A stretch of 59,626 bases of DNA, taken from contig NZ_LGHK01000009.1 of assembly GCF_001908235.1 (NCBI RefSeq), positions 1-59,626 on the forward strand, given 5' to 3'. Below the pieces are notes generated by a model, which was not told the DNA's origin, did no database searches, and worked only from the letters and a program-made list of their open reading frames with translations. This document shows, one piece after another, positions 1 through 10,142 of this stretch (its first letter is position 1; every line of letters begins with the position of its first letter). The stretch is from Bradyrhizobium sp. NAS96.2. GTDB taxonomy: Bacteria; Pseudomonadota; Alphaproteobacteria; Rhizobiales; Xanthobacteraceae. The translations under genes were made by a program, and so were the position numbers.

Positions 1-8
1 TGTTTCTG

Positions 9-55
9 ACGCGTTTTCTTCACGCGAACCGGCATCCACTTCGCTCGAAAACGCT
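9..55. repeat. Dispersed intergenic repeat, copy 1
   Basis: This stretch (around ACGCGAACCGG and ACTTCGCTCGAAAACGCT) matches, with a few differences, a segment at 46969-47015 next to zwf. It looks like the end piece of a RIME/REP-like palindromic element common between genes in Rhizobiales. The rest of 1-156 shows nothing else recognisable. The match is seen in the sequence; the family assignment is from memory. Confidence 0.6.
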
Positions 56-156
56 ACAGTCACAGTCACGCGAGCAATGTCTGTCTTGCCGGATATGAAA
101 TCGAGCGCGAAGCGCGGCCGACTTCATAGGAGCGGCATAGGATTTGAGGGATGACT

Positions 157-432
157 TCAGGTGTGTTGGACGATGCCGGTGCCGAGCGCGCATAGCGCGA
201 CATAGGCGGTCATCTCGTCCCAGTGATTGAGGTTTGCAGCCAACGGCATTTCCCGCTTGGCGATCCCGGCGAAGGCGCAGATCACGGCCGACATCCAGAG
301 CAGCGTGATGAGGCCCCTGCCGAAGCCCGCGCCGGCGAATACGGCAAAGCCGATCATGATGGCAAGCCGGAAACCGAACCGGACCATGACCTGGACCGAT
401 TGCAGCTGCCGCGGCAATTGTTTCGCGTTCAC
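157..432 (-). CDS. Small two-TM membrane protein of unknown function
   Basis: I do not recognise this 91-residue protein. It has two hydrophobic stretches, roughly residues 20-50 (FRLAIMIGFAVFAGAGFG, then LITLLWMSAVICAFAGIA) and 70-85, joined by a short polar segment, which suggests an inner-membrane protein. The chosen start is GTG at 432, overlapping no gene; an ATG at 387 is an alternative. The open frame runs further upstream but is arginine/serine-rich out-of-frame sequence of the preceding gene. It lies 13 bases downstream of the 446-910 gene on the same strand, so the two are probably co-transcribed. Confidence 0.55.
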   Translation of the reverse strand: MNAKQLPRQLQSVQVMVRFGFRLAIMIGFAVFAGAGFGRGLITLLWMSAVICAFAGIAKREMPLAANLNHWDEMTAYVALCALGTGIVQHT

Positions 433-445
433 GATCGTGTCGCCG

Positions 446-910
446 TCAGCCGATATTGTCGACCAGCAGCGGCTCGTACAGCGTGCGCGGTTCGCGACGG
501 ACGGTCGGCACGCTGGTGCGGTTCTCGTGCGTCGAGATCCGCTGCGCCTCGACGAAGCCGGAGAGGATCGCGAGCGCGAGATCCGTATGGTGGGTCTCGA
601 TCGACTGGTCGAGCCAGTCGGGCAGCTCGCGTTCGCGTGACAGCGCGCAGTGCCACTCGCCCTCGTCATAGACCAGGCGGCGGATCTGCCATTGCGGCAG
701 CTCGAGATCGAGCAGCGCGATCGCGGCGTCGGTCCAGGCGCCGGACTGGATCAGGCGCTCGACGCGGGAAGTTTTCCCGCTCTGCGTGACCGAAGGAAAG
801 CGCCGGCAGGTCTGGTTGACGATGTCGGCCATGAACTCGGCTGTAACAGCATAGGCGTCGCGCAGCCGTTCGCCGAGGTCGGTGGTGGTGTTTTGCGATA
901 GCACGGACAT
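446..910 (-). CDS. Conserved-type hypothetical protein, about 154 aa
   Basis: The product is soluble, without a signal peptide or membrane segment. It begins MSVLSQNTTTDLGERLRDAY and contains mixed acidic and tryptophan-bearing helices (LIQSGAWTDAAIALLDLELP; DEGEWHCALSRERELPDWLD). No catalytic motif was found and I know no function for it. The ATG at 910 is preferred over the longer open frame to 1057 because the upstream part is low-complexity and lies in repeat-like DNA. It is divergent from the kdp operon and probably heads a two-gene unit with the small membrane protein at 157-432. Confidence 0.6.
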   Translation of the reverse strand: MSVLSQNTTTDLGERLRDAYAVTAEFMADIVNQTCRRFPSVTQSGKTSRVERLIQSGAWTDAAIALLDLELPQWQIRRLVYDEGEWHCALSRERELPDWLDQSIETHHTDLALAILSGFVEAQRISTHENRTSVPTVRREPRTLYEPLLVDNIG

Positions 911-1429
911 GGCGTCATCTCGTCTTGCGCACGGCCCAAAGCATTGGCCGCAGGCCCAAAATGGCGGGAGTGCCATTTGAAAACGAGATGAGGGAAGGGG
1001 CCGAGATATAGGGATTCCATAAAGATGGAACCGGCCCTTCTTCACCCTCCCCCACAAGGGCCCTGGAAGGGGAGGGTCGCTTCACATCGCGTCAGCGATG
1101 CGAAGCGGGGTGGGGTGACGGTCCCTCCGCGTCCAACAGTGCCCGTGTTGCGAGATCATCCGACCCCGGTTCGCATTCCGCCTCGCTTCATGCGTACCGA
1201 CCCTTCCCCTCCAGGGGAGGGTAGAAGCAACCGCAAGCGTTTGCACGACGCATCGGGATTCGTTGCCACGCCAGGACGACAGCGGAGAGCGGCTCGGCAC
1301 TTATACGATTCCTATAACGTCCCTATGCGCCACCTCTCGAAAACCTATGCCCCGGATGGCACCTCACGGCGATCCGGTGCGGAGCGCTTATACGGTCGCC
1401 CGCGCCCCTCGGATGCATTGGAGTCTCTC
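911..1429. other. Divergent intergenic region upstream of kdp, with repeat element
   Basis: This stretch of about 520 bases separates the divergent 446-910 gene from the kdp operon. From about 1036 to 1225 it holds an imperfect inverted-repeat element: CACCCTCCCCC and GGGGAGGGTCGC, then GATGCGAAGCGGGGTGGGG, mirrored by GACCCCGGTTCGCAT and CCCTTCCCCTCCAGGGGAGGG. This type is common in Bradyrhizobium intergenic DNA. Nearer the operon, the 8-mer CTTATACG occurs at 1300-1307 and again at 1387-1394, with CCTATAACG at 1311-1319. These AT-rich boxes are the best candidates for the kdp promoter and a KdpE site, but I cannot assign them firmly. Open frames here look spurious. Confidence 0.45.
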
Positions 1430-1513
1430 ATGATGGACATTCTCATGGCGGCGCTCGCGATCGGCTTCTTCGCGGCCGGCATCGGCTACGCCTACGCCTG
1501 CGAACGGCTGTAA
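1430..1513 (+). CDS. Membrane micro-protein (27 aa) leading the kdp operon
   Basis: This is a 27-residue ORF, MMDILMAALAIGFFAAGIGY plus a YACERL-type tail. It is a single hydrophobic helix with a short polar C-terminus. It ends 11 bases before kdpF, and that gap contains GGAGG, the ribosome site of kdpF. Two adjacent ATGs (1430, 1433) could start it. Similar small peptides ending in C-(D/E)-R-L seem familiar to me ahead of kdpF in other bacteria, which would support a real gene, but this is memory and not a search. A role as an accessory subunit or a translational leader of the Kdp pump is inference. Confidence 0.55.
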   Translation: MMDILMAALAIGFFAAGIGYAYACERL

Positions 1514-1524
1514 CGGAGGCGGCG

Positions 1525-1614
1525 ATGATCTTCGATTACTCGCTCGCCGGCCTCGTCTCGCTCGGCCTGTTGTTCTACCTCACCTACGCATTGCTGCGGC
1601 CCGAACGCTTCTAG
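1525..1614 (+). CDS. kdpF: KdpF, small subunit of the potassium-transporting ATPase
   Basis: This 29-residue single-helix membrane peptide has the classic KdpF pattern: MIFDYSLAGLVSLGLLFYLT and the ending YALLRPERF. In the family it associates with KdpABC in the inner membrane and stabilises the complex. GGAGGCGGCG directly precedes the ATG. It lies between the 27-aa ORF and a 34-aa ORF, ahead of kdpA. Length and the terminal LLRPERF motif match the family, so the call is firm despite the small size. Confidence 0.9.
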   Translation: MIFDYSLAGLVSLGLLFYLTYALLRPERF

Positions 1615-1624
1615 TCGGCCCGCG

Positions 1625-1729
1625 ATGCTCACGCTCTGCCAGATTCTGTTAGCCGACGCGGTGCTGACCGGGCTGTTGCTCGGCGTGTTCGCGTCGCTGC
1701 TGCGCTTCGCACCCATTCGAAAGGTTTGA
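1625..1729 (+). CDS. Possible membrane micro-ORF (34 aa) between kdpF and kdpA
   Basis: The frame starts [20 protein letters not shown] and ends [14 protein letters not shown]: one hydrophobic helix followed by a short basic tail. It fills almost the whole gap between kdpF and kdpA, stopping four bases before the kdpA ATG. There is no convincing Shine-Dalgarno sequence (CTAGTCGGCCCGCG precedes the ATG), so it may be translated by coupling to kdpF, or may not be a gene. KdpF and kdpA usually lie closer together than this, which makes the extra ORF notable. Confidence 0.4.
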   Translation: MLTLCQILLADAVLTGLLLGVFASLLRFAPIRKV

Positions 1730-1733
1730 CGCG

Positions 1734-3437
1734 ATGACCGTCATCGGCTGGATTCAAATACTTCTGTTTTGCGCGATCGTGATCGCGCTGGTCAAACCCG
1801 TCGGCTGGTACATGACCCGCGTGTTCAACGGCGAGCGCACGTTCCTCTCCCCGGTGCTGCGCCCGGTCGAGCGCGGCATCTACTGGGTCGGCGGCGTCGA
1901 CGAGGGGCGCGAGCAGCACTGGCTGACCTATACGGTCGCCATGCTGCTGTTCCATGTCGGCGGCTTCGCGCTGATTTACGGCCTGATGCGGCTGCAGGCG
2001 GTGCTGCCGTTCAACCCGGCCGGACAGACGGCGGTTGCCGAGGATCTCTCCTTCAACACCGCGATCTCCTTCATCACCAACACCAACTGGCAGAACTACG
2101 GCGGCGAGAGCACGCTGTCCTATCTGGTCCAGATGCTGGGCCTGACCCACCAGAACTTCCTGTCGGCGGCGACCGGCATCGCGCTCGCGATGGCGCTGAT
2201 CCGCGGCTTCACCCGTTCGTCGATGCGCACGGTCGGCAATTTCTGGGTCGATGTCACGCGCTGCACGCTCTATGTGCTGCTGCCGATCTGCATCGTCTAC
2301 ACGCTGTTCCTGGTCTGGCAGGGCATGCCGCAGACCCTCGGGGCTTATGTCGACGCCACCACGCTGGAGGGCGGCAAGCAGACCATCGCGCTCGGACCGG
2401 TTGCCTCGCAGGTCGCGATCAAGATGCTCGGTACCAATGGCGGCGGCTTCTTCAATGCCAACGCCGCGCATCCGTTCGAGAACCCGACCGCGCTGTCGAA
2501 CCTGGTGCAGATGATCTCGATCTTCGCGCTGGGCGCCGCGATGACCAACGTGTTCGGTCGCATGGTCGGCAACGAGCGCCAGGGCTGGGCGATCTTCGCC
2601 GTGATGGGCATCCTGTTCGTCGCCGGCGTCGCCGTCACCTATTGGGCGGAAGCCAACGGCACCTCGGCGCTGCAGGCGCTGGGTCTTTCCGGCGGCAACA
2701 TGGAGGGCAAGGAGGTCCGCTTCGGCATCGTGGCGTCCTCGCTGTTCGCCGTCGTCACCACCGCGGCGTCCTGCGGCGCGGTCAATGCCATGCATGACAG
2801 CTTCACCGCGCTCGGCGGCATGATCCCGCTGATCAACATGCAGCTCGGCGAGGTCATCATCGGCGGCGTCGGTGCCGGCCTCTACGGCATGCTGCTGTTC
2901 GTCGTGCTGGCGATCTTCGTCGCCGGCCTGATGGTTGGCCGCACCCCGGAATATGTCGGCAAGAAGATCGAGGCGCGCGAAGTCAAGATGGCGATGCTCG
3001 CGATCCTTGTGCTGCCGCTGATGTATCTCGGCTGGACCGCGGTCGGCGTGGTGCTGCCGTCGGCGGTGGCCTCGATGGCCAACGCCGGCCCGCACGGCTT
3101 CACCGAGGTGCTCTATGCCTACACTTCGGGGACCGGCAACAACGGTTCGGCGTTCGCGGGCCTCACCGGCAACACCCTGTTCTACAATCTGACGCTCGCG
3201 ATGGCGATGTTCGTCGGCCGCTTCTTCATGATCGTGCCGGCGATGGCGATCGCAGGCTCGCTGGTCGAGAAGAAGTCGATCCCAGCTTCGGCGGGCACGT
3301 TCCCGACCACCGGCGGGCTGTTCGTCGGCCTCGTCATCGGCGTGATCCTGATCATCGGCGGTCTGACCTTCTTCCCGGCGCTGGCGCTTGGGCCGATCGT
3401 CGAGCACCTCGCCATGAACGCCAACACCCTGTTCTGA
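1734..3437 (+). CDS. kdpA: KdpA, potassium-binding and translocating subunit
   Basis: KdpA is the channel-like subunit of the KdpFABC P-type ATPase. It selects and passes K+ across the inner membrane at very low external potassium. The 567-residue product has the family length and about ten hydrophobic helices. Selectivity-filter-like segments are seen at [29 protein letters not shown] and [11 protein letters not shown], matching the repeated pore loops of the superfamily of K+ transporters. The ATG lies in the same short gap as the preceding micro-ORF, with GGTTTGACGCG upstream. kdpB follows after 23 bases. Confidence 0.97.
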   Translation: MTVIGWIQILLFCAIVIALVKPVGWYMTRVFNGERTFLSPVLRPVERGIYWVGGVDEGREQHWLTYTVAMLLFHVGGFALIYGLMRLQAVLPFNPAGQTAVAEDLSFNTAISFITNTNWQNYGGESTLSYLVQMLGLTHQNFLSAATGIALAMALIRGFTRSSMRTVGNFWVDVTRCTLYVLLPICIVYTLFLVWQGMPQTLGAYVDATTLEGGKQTIALGPVASQVAIKMLGTNGGGFFNANAAHPFENPTALSNLVQMISIFALGAAMTNVFGRMVGNERQGWAIFAVMGILFVAGVAVTYWAEANGTSALQALGLSGGNMEGKEVRFGIVASSLFAVVTTAASCGAVNAMHDSFTALGGMIPLINMQLGEVIIGGVGAGLYGMLLFVVLAIFVAGLMVGRTPEYVGKKIEAREVKMAMLAILVLPLMYLGWTAVGVVLPSAVASMANAGPHGFTEVLYAYTSGTGNNGSAFAGLTGNTLFYNLTLAMAMFVGRFFMIVPAMAIAGSLVEKKSIPASAGTFPTTGGLFVGLVIGVILIIGGLTFFPALALGPIVEHLAMNANTLF

Positions 3438-3460
3438 TCGAATTGTCCGGAGTGACATCC

Positions 3461-5572
<2,112 letters not shown>

Positions 5573-5578
5573 CCACAA

Positions 5579-5663
5579 CCGTCATTGCGAGCGCAGCGAA
5601 GCAATCCATCTGTCCGCGAACAAAGTGTGGATTGCTTCGTCGCTTCGCTCCTCGCAATGACGG
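5579..5663. repeat. Palindromic intergenic repeat inside the kdp operon
   Basis: Long inverted repeat. The left arm starts CCGTCATTGCGAGCGCAGCG and AAGCAATCCA; the right arm is TGGATTGCTTCG, TCGCTTCGCTCCTCGCAATGACGG. A related copy is at 10046-10134. The transcript would form a strong hairpin between kdpB and kdpC. No T-run follows, so simple termination is doubtful; differential mRNA decay or partial attenuation is possible. Confidence 0.85.
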
Positions 5664-5685
5664 AGCAAAATTCGGAGACAACATC

Positions 5686-6291
5686 ATGCTCAGAGAAATC
5701 CGCCCCGCCATCCTGGTGCTGGTCCTGCTGACCGCGATCACGGGCCTTGCCTATCCGCTCGCCATGACGGCGATCGCCGGCGTCATCTTTCCGAGGCAGG
5801 CGCAAGGCAGCCTGATCGAGAAGGACGGCAAGGTGATCGGCTCCGCCCTGATCGGGCAGGAGTTCAAGGAGGACAAATATTTCCACGGCCGGCCGTCGGC
5901 GACGGTGGCGCCCGATCCGAACGATTCCACGAAGACCGTGCCGGCGCCCTACAACGCGGCCAATTCCGGCGGCTCCAACCTCGGCCCGACCAGCAAGGCG
6001 CTGAACGACCGGGTCAAGGAGGATGTCGAGAAACTGAAGGCGGAGAACCCGACCGCCAGCGTGCCGGTCGATCTTGTCACCACCTCGGCCAGCGGGCTCG
6101 ATCCTGACATCTCGCCGGACGCTGCGCTGTTCCAGGTGCCGCGGGTCGCCAAGGCGCGCAGCATGTCGGAGGATGCAGTGCGCGAACTGGTGACGCAGAA
6201 CACGCAAGGCCGCTTTGCCGGCGTGATCGGCGAGCCCCGCGTTAACGTTCTTGCGCTCAACCTGGCGCTCGACGCGGCAAACGCGAAATAG
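5686..6291 (+). CDS. kdpC: KdpC, stabilising subunit of the potassium ATPase
   Basis: This 201-residue protein has one N-terminal membrane helix (about residues 7-30, [19 protein letters not shown]) and a periplasmic domain. That domain carries the KdpC hallmarks FHGRPSA (around residue 66), [16 protein letters not shown] and the C-terminal [11 protein letters not shown]. In the complex KdpC contacts KdpA and affects ATP affinity. ATG 5686 follows TCGGAGACAACATC, a good ribosome site; the longer open frame reads through the upstream repeat and is rejected. A gap of 39 bases leads to kdpD. Confidence 0.95.
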   Translation: MLREIRPAILVLVLLTAITGLAYPLAMTAIAGVIFPRQAQGSLIEKDGKVIGSALIGQEFKEDKYFHGRPSATVAPDPNDSTKTVPAPYNAANSGGSNLGPTSKALNDRVKEDVEKLKAENPTASVPVDLVTTSASGLDPDISPDAALFQVPRVAKARSMSEDAVRELVTQNTQGRFAGVIGEPRVNVLALNLALDAANAK

Positions 6292-6330
6292 GGGAGTAGG
6301 CCCGCTCTCGCAGGATGACTATATTGCGGT

Positions 6331-9042
6331 ATGGCCAATCAGCGTGACCCCCATAAACGACCCTCGCCGGATGCGCTGCTGGAGGCGGCGCGCCGGGAGA
6401 CCGATCGATCGGGGCGGCTGAAGATCTTCATCGGCGCCGCCCCCGGCGTCGGCAAGACCTACGAGATGCTCTCGAGCGCCCACGCCCGCCTCAAGGCGGG
6501 CGTCGACGTCGTGGTCGGCGTCGTCGAAACCCACGGACGGATGGAGACCGAGGCCCTGCTCAGGGGCCTCGAAGTGGTGCCGCGCAAGCGGCTGGCCTAT
6601 CGCGACCAGACCCTCGAGGAGATGGACCTTGACGCGCTGATCGCGCGGCGCCCCCAGCTCGCGCTGGTCGACGAGCTGGCCCATACCAACGCGCCGGGCA
6701 GCCGGCATCCCAAGCGCTATCTCGACGTCGAGGAGTTGCTGTCGCACGGCATCGACGTCTACACCGCGATCAACATCCAGCACATCGAGAGCCTGAACGA
6801 CGTCGTCGCACAGATCACCCATGTGCGCGTGCGCGAGACCGTGCCCGACTCGGTGGTCGATCGCGCCGACGCCATCGAGCTGATCGACCTCACGCCCGAC
6901 GATCTGATCCAGCGGCTGAAGGAGGGCAAGGTCTATGTGCCGAAGCAGGCCGAGCGAGCGCTGGAACATTATTTTTCGCCCGGCAATCTCACCGCGCTGC
7001 GCGAGATGGCGCTGCGCCGCACCGCCGAGCGGGTCGACGAGCAGCTGCTCAACCACATGCAGGCCAATGCGATCGCCGGCCCCTGGGCCGCCGGCGAGCG
7101 CATCCTGGTCTGCCTGAGCGAGGACCCGCGCGCCGCCGGCCTCGTGCGCTACACCAAGCGCCTGGCCGACCGGCTGCATGCGCAATGGACCGCCGTCAGC
7201 ATCGAGACGCGGCGCAGCCTGCAGCTGACCGACGAGCAGCGTGACCGGCTTGCCGACACCATGCGGCTTGCGGAATCGCTCGGCGGTGAGGCACTGACGC
7301 TTCCCGGCGTCGGCCGCCGCATCGCCGACGACGTCATCAATTTCGCCCAGGCCAACAACGTCACCCAGATCATCATCGGCAAGTCGACGCGCTCGCGCTG
7401 GTTCGAGCTGACGCACGGCTCCGTGGTGCATGATCTGGTGCGCCGCGCCGGCAATATCAGCGTCAACGTGATCGCCGGCGACGAGCTGCCGGTCGGCAAG
7501 GCCGCAGTGCAGACCGCGCAGCGGCAGGAGCCGTTCAACCCGCGGCCCTATCTGATGGCGCTGCTGCTGACGGCGATCGGGCTCGGCGCGGCCAAGCTGA
7601 TCCAGCCGGTCTTCGGCATCGAGAATGTCGACCTCGTCTTCATCACCGCGGTGGTCGGCGCGGCGGCGCGCTACGGCCTGTGGCCGTCGCTGCTGGCCAG
7701 CGTCGCGGCGTCGCTGTGCTACAATTTCTTCTTTCTGCCGCCGGTCTATACCTTCACCATCACCGACCCGACCAACGTCGCGGCGTTCTTCTTCTTCATG
7801 CTGATCGCGCTGCTGGTCTCCAACGTCGCGGCGCGGGTGCGCACCCAGGCCGACACCGCGATCGGCCGCGTCCGCACCACCGAATCGCTCTACGCCTTCA
7901 GCCGCAAGCTCGCCGGCACCGCGACGCTCGACGACGTGTTGTGGGCGACCGCCTACCAGATCGCGCTGATGCTCAAGGTGCGCGTAGTGCTGCTGTTGCC
8001 GGAAGACGGGATGCTGACCGTCAAGAGCGGCTATCCGCCCGAGGACCAGCTCGACCAGGCCGATCTCGCCGCCGCCAATTGGGCCTGGGGCAACGATCGC
8101 CCGGCCGGCCGCGGCTCGGACACACTGCCGGGCGGCAAGCGGCTGTTCCTGCCGATGCGCACCGGCCGCGGTCCGATCGGCGTGATCGGCATCGACGACG
8201 ACCGCACCGGGCCGTTGCTGACGCCGGACCAGCGCCGGCTGCTCGATGCGCTGGTCGACCAGGGCGCCCTCGCAATCGAGCGCGTGCTGCTGGTCGAGGA
8301 CATGGACCGCGTCAAGCGGACGGTGGAATCCGACCGGCTGCGCGGCGCGCTTCTGACATCGATCTCGCACGACCTCAAGACGCCGCTGGCCTCGGTGCTC
8401 GGCTCGGCCTCGGCGCTGCGCGATCTCGGCGCGAACCTCAGCGATGCCCAGAAGCATGATCTGCTCGCAACCGTGATCGATGAGTCGGAGCGGCTCAACC
8501 GCTTCATCGCCAATCTGCTCGACATGACCAAGCTGGAGTCAGGCGCGATCGTGCCCAACACCGCGCGGCACGATGTCGGCGAGATCGTCGGCAGCGCGCT
8601 ACGTCGTGCCGCCAAGATCCTGGTGCATCACCGTGTGTCGCTGGAACTCGCTGGCGACCTGCCGATGCTGGAGCTCGACGCCGTGCTGTTCGAGCAGGTG
8701 CTGTTCAATTTGCTGGACAACGCCGCCAAATATGCCCCGTCGGACACCACGATCTCGATCCGCGGCGCGCGCGACCGCGATGGCGTGACGCTGCAGATCC
8801 TGGACGAGGGCAACGGCATTCCTGCCGCCGAGCTCGAAAGCGTGTTCGACAAGTTCTATCGCGCCGAGAAGGGCGACCATGTCCGTCCCGGCACCGGCCT
8901 TGGCCTGGCGATCTCGCGCGGCTTCGTCGAGGCGATGCGCGGCACGATCGCGGCGGCCAACCGCTCCGACCGGAGCGGCGCCGTCATCACCATCCGCCTG
9001 CCGATCCCGGCCGACACCAACGCGCTGGACACCGCTGCATGA
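6331..9042 (+). CDS. kdpD: KdpD, potassium/turgor sensor histidine kinase
   Basis: The product (903 aa) is a membrane sensor kinase that senses low potassium or turgor and phosphorylates KdpE. The N-terminal KdpD domain has Walker A GAAPGVGKT (Lys42) and the segment LVDELAHTNAPGSRHPKRY. A universal-stress-type domain follows (about 250-370), then four closely spaced membrane helices (about 395-505), a GAF-like region (about 530-650), the HisKA box SISHDLKTPL (His680), and the ATPase boxes NLLDNAAKYAP, DEGNGIP and GTGLGLAIS. The stop overlaps the kdpE start by four bases (ATGA). Confidence 0.97.
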   Translation: MANQRDPHKRPSPDALLEAARRETDRSGRLKIFIGAAPGVGKTYEMLSSAHARLKAGVDVVVGVVETHGRMETEALLRGLEVVPRKRLAYRDQTLEEMDLDALIARRPQLALVDELAHTNAPGSRHPKRYLDVEELLSHGIDVYTAINIQHIESLNDVVAQITHVRVRETVPDSVVDRADAIELIDLTPDDLIQRLKEGKVYVPKQAERALEHYFSPGNLTALREMALRRTAERVDEQLLNHMQANAIAGPWAAGERILVCLSEDPRAAGLVRYTKRLADRLHAQWTAVSIETRRSLQLTDEQRDRLADTMRLAESLGGEALTLPGVGRRIADDVINFAQANNVTQIIIGKSTRSRWFELTHGSVVHDLVRRAGNISVNVIAGDELPVGKAAVQTAQRQEPFNPRPYLMALLLTAIGLGAAKLIQPVFGIENVDLVFITAVVGAAARYGLWPSLLASVAASLCYNFFFLPPVYTFTITDPTNVAAFFFFMLIALLVSNVAARVRTQADTAIGRVRTTESLYAFSRKLAGTATLDDVLWATAYQIALMLKVRVVLLLPEDGMLTVKSGYPPEDQLDQADLAAANWAWGNDRPAGRGSDTLPGGKRLFLPMRTGRGPIGVIGIDDDRTGPLLTPDQRRLLDALVDQGALAIERVLLVEDMDRVKRTVESDRLRGALLTSISHDLKTPLASVLGSASALRDLGANLSDAQKHDLLATVIDESERLNRFIANLLDMTKLESGAIVPNTARHDVGEIVGSALRRAAKILVHHRVSLELAGDLPMLELDAVLFEQVLFNLLDNAAKYAPSDTTISIRGARDRDGVTLQILDEGNGIPAAELESVFDKFYRAEKGDHVRPGTGLGLAISRGFVEAMRGTIAAANRSDRSGAVITIRLPIPADTNALDTAA

Positions 9043-9728
9043 ACGCAACGCCGATCAAGGTCCTGGTCATCGACGACGAGCCGCCGATCCGCAAGCTGCT
9101 GCGGATGGGGCTGAGCACGCAGGGCTACGACGTCCTCGAGGCGTCAAACGGCAAGCTGGCGCTGGAGATGCTGGCCGAGGGGCCGGCGCTGATCATCCTC
9201 GATCTAGGGCTGCCCGATATCCAGGGCCACGACCTCCTGCGCATGATCCGCGGCCGCAACGAGAGCGTGCCGGTCGTGGTGCTGTCGAGCCGCGGCGACG
9301 AGGCCGGCAAGGTGCAGGCGCTCGACCTCGGCGCCGACGATTATCTGACCAAGCCGTTCGGGATGGATGAATTGCTGGCGCGGCTGCGGGCGGCGCTGCG
9401 CCACCAGCTGCAGGTGCAGGGCGAGCGGCCGGTGTTCCGCTCCGGCGATCTCTCGGTCGATCTGGTGCGCCGGATCGTCAAGGTCGGCGACAAGGAGATC
9501 AAGCTGTCGCCGAAGGAGTATGACCTGCTGCGCGTGCTGGTGCAGCACGCCGGCAAGGTGCTGACCCATCGATTCCTCTTGAAGGAATTGTGGGACGAGC
9601 TGACCGATGCGCAGTATCTGCGCGTCTATGTGCGCCAGCTCCGCCAGAAGATCGAGGCTGATCCCGAGCGGCCGCAATTCGTGCTGACCGAGACCGGCAT
9701 CGGCTATCGGCTGCGCGCGGCGGATTAG
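9039..9728 (+). CDS. kdpE: KdpE, OmpR-type response regulator
   Basis: A 229-residue response regulator activating the kdp promoter after phosphorylation by KdpD. The receiver domain (1-120) has the acidic pair DDEPP, the phosphoacceptor Asp55 in ILDLGLPD and the conserved lysine in LTKPFGMDELLARL. The OmpR winged helix follows, with LSPKEYDLLRVLVQHAGKVL and YVRQLRQKIEADP. Translation is probably coupled to kdpD. No terminator is obvious; a stress-type promoter for the next gene starts five bases after the stop. Confidence 0.97.
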   Translation: MNATPIKVLVIDDEPPIRKLLRMGLSTQGYDVLEASNGKLALEMLAEGPALIILDLGLPDIQGHDLLRMIRGRNESVPVVVLSSRGDEAGKVQALDLGADDYLTKPFGMDELLARLRAALRHQLQVQGERPVFRSGDLSVDLVRRIVKVGDKEIKLSPKEYDLLRVLVQHAGKVLTHRFLLKELWDELTDAQYLRVYVRQLRQKIEADPERPQFVLTETGIGYRLRAAD

Positions 9729-9732
9729 CTTC

Positions 9733-9757
9733 GGAACCTTCGCTCCGATCGAGGCTT
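9733..9757 (+). promoter_or_regulatory. Weak EcfG-like promoter candidate for the DUF6496 gene
   Basis: GGAAC at 9733-9737 is followed after 16 bases by GCTT. The general-stress sigma factor EcfG/RpoE2 prefers GGAAC-N16/17-CGTT, so the -35 is perfect but the -10 shares only the final TT. It lies about 25 bases before the ATG at 9783. Similar histone-like small proteins are often stress induced, which makes the site plausible but unproven. Confidence 0.35.
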
Positions 9758-9782
9758 GTTTTCCCTTACCGGGAGAGAAGCC

Positions 9783-10025
9783 ATGGCAAGAAAATACTCG
9801 CGGAAGGCATCTGATGATGTCGAGCGTGTGATGAAGAAGCGCAAGGCCGGAACGCTGCGCAGCGGCCGCTCCAAGAAGAAGGTGAAGAGCCGCAAGCAGG
9901 CGATCGCGATCGGCCTGTCGGAGGCGCGCGCCAAGGGACGCAAGGTGCCGAAGAAGGCGTCCAAGAAGAAGACCGCGAAGACGCGGAAGACGGCCAAGAA
10001 GCGCAAGGCCGCGAAGAAGCGGTAA
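9783..10025 (+). CDS. Small lysine-rich DUF6496-type protein
   Basis: This 80-residue, very basic protein has the DUF6496 pattern: MARKYSRKASDDVERVMKKR, then GTLRSGRSKKKVKSRKQAIA and IGLSEARAKGRKVPKK, ending in a histone-H1-like tail of lysine, alanine and arginine repeats. The family has no settled function; the tail suggests nucleic-acid binding, perhaps nucleoid-associated. ATG 9783 follows CGGGAGAGAAGCC, a good ribosome site. It sits between kdpE and the convergent ku gene, separated from ku by a palindromic repeat. Confidence 0.8.
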   Translation: MARKYSRKASDDVERVMKKRKAGTLRSGRSKKKVKSRKQAIAIGLSEARAKGRKVPKKASKKKTAKTRKTAKKRKAAKKR

Positions 10026-10045
10026 AGATAGCCGAACCTGTCCAG

Positions 10046-10134
10046 CCGTCATTGCGAGGAGCAAAGCGACGAAGCAATCCATCTTTCCGCACGCGCGGAG
10101 AGATGGATTGCTTCGCTTCGCTCGCAATGACGGG
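10046..10134. repeat. Palindromic intergenic repeat, convergent gap before ku
   Basis: Second copy of the element at 5579-5663. CCGTCATTGCGAGGAGCAAAG and GCAATCCATC form one arm; GATGGATTGC and TTCGCTCGCAATGACGG the other. Here it lies between the convergent DUF6496 and ku genes, where it may serve as a bidirectional terminator or RNA-stabilising hairpin. Confidence 0.85.
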
Positions 10135-10142
10135 GAGGGAGT

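Noticed and set aside
1025..1513. 162-aa ORF reading into the 27-aa kdp leader peptide
   Set aside because: The upstream part runs through a dispersed repeat and is proline/arginine-rich; only the last 27 codons look like a protein.
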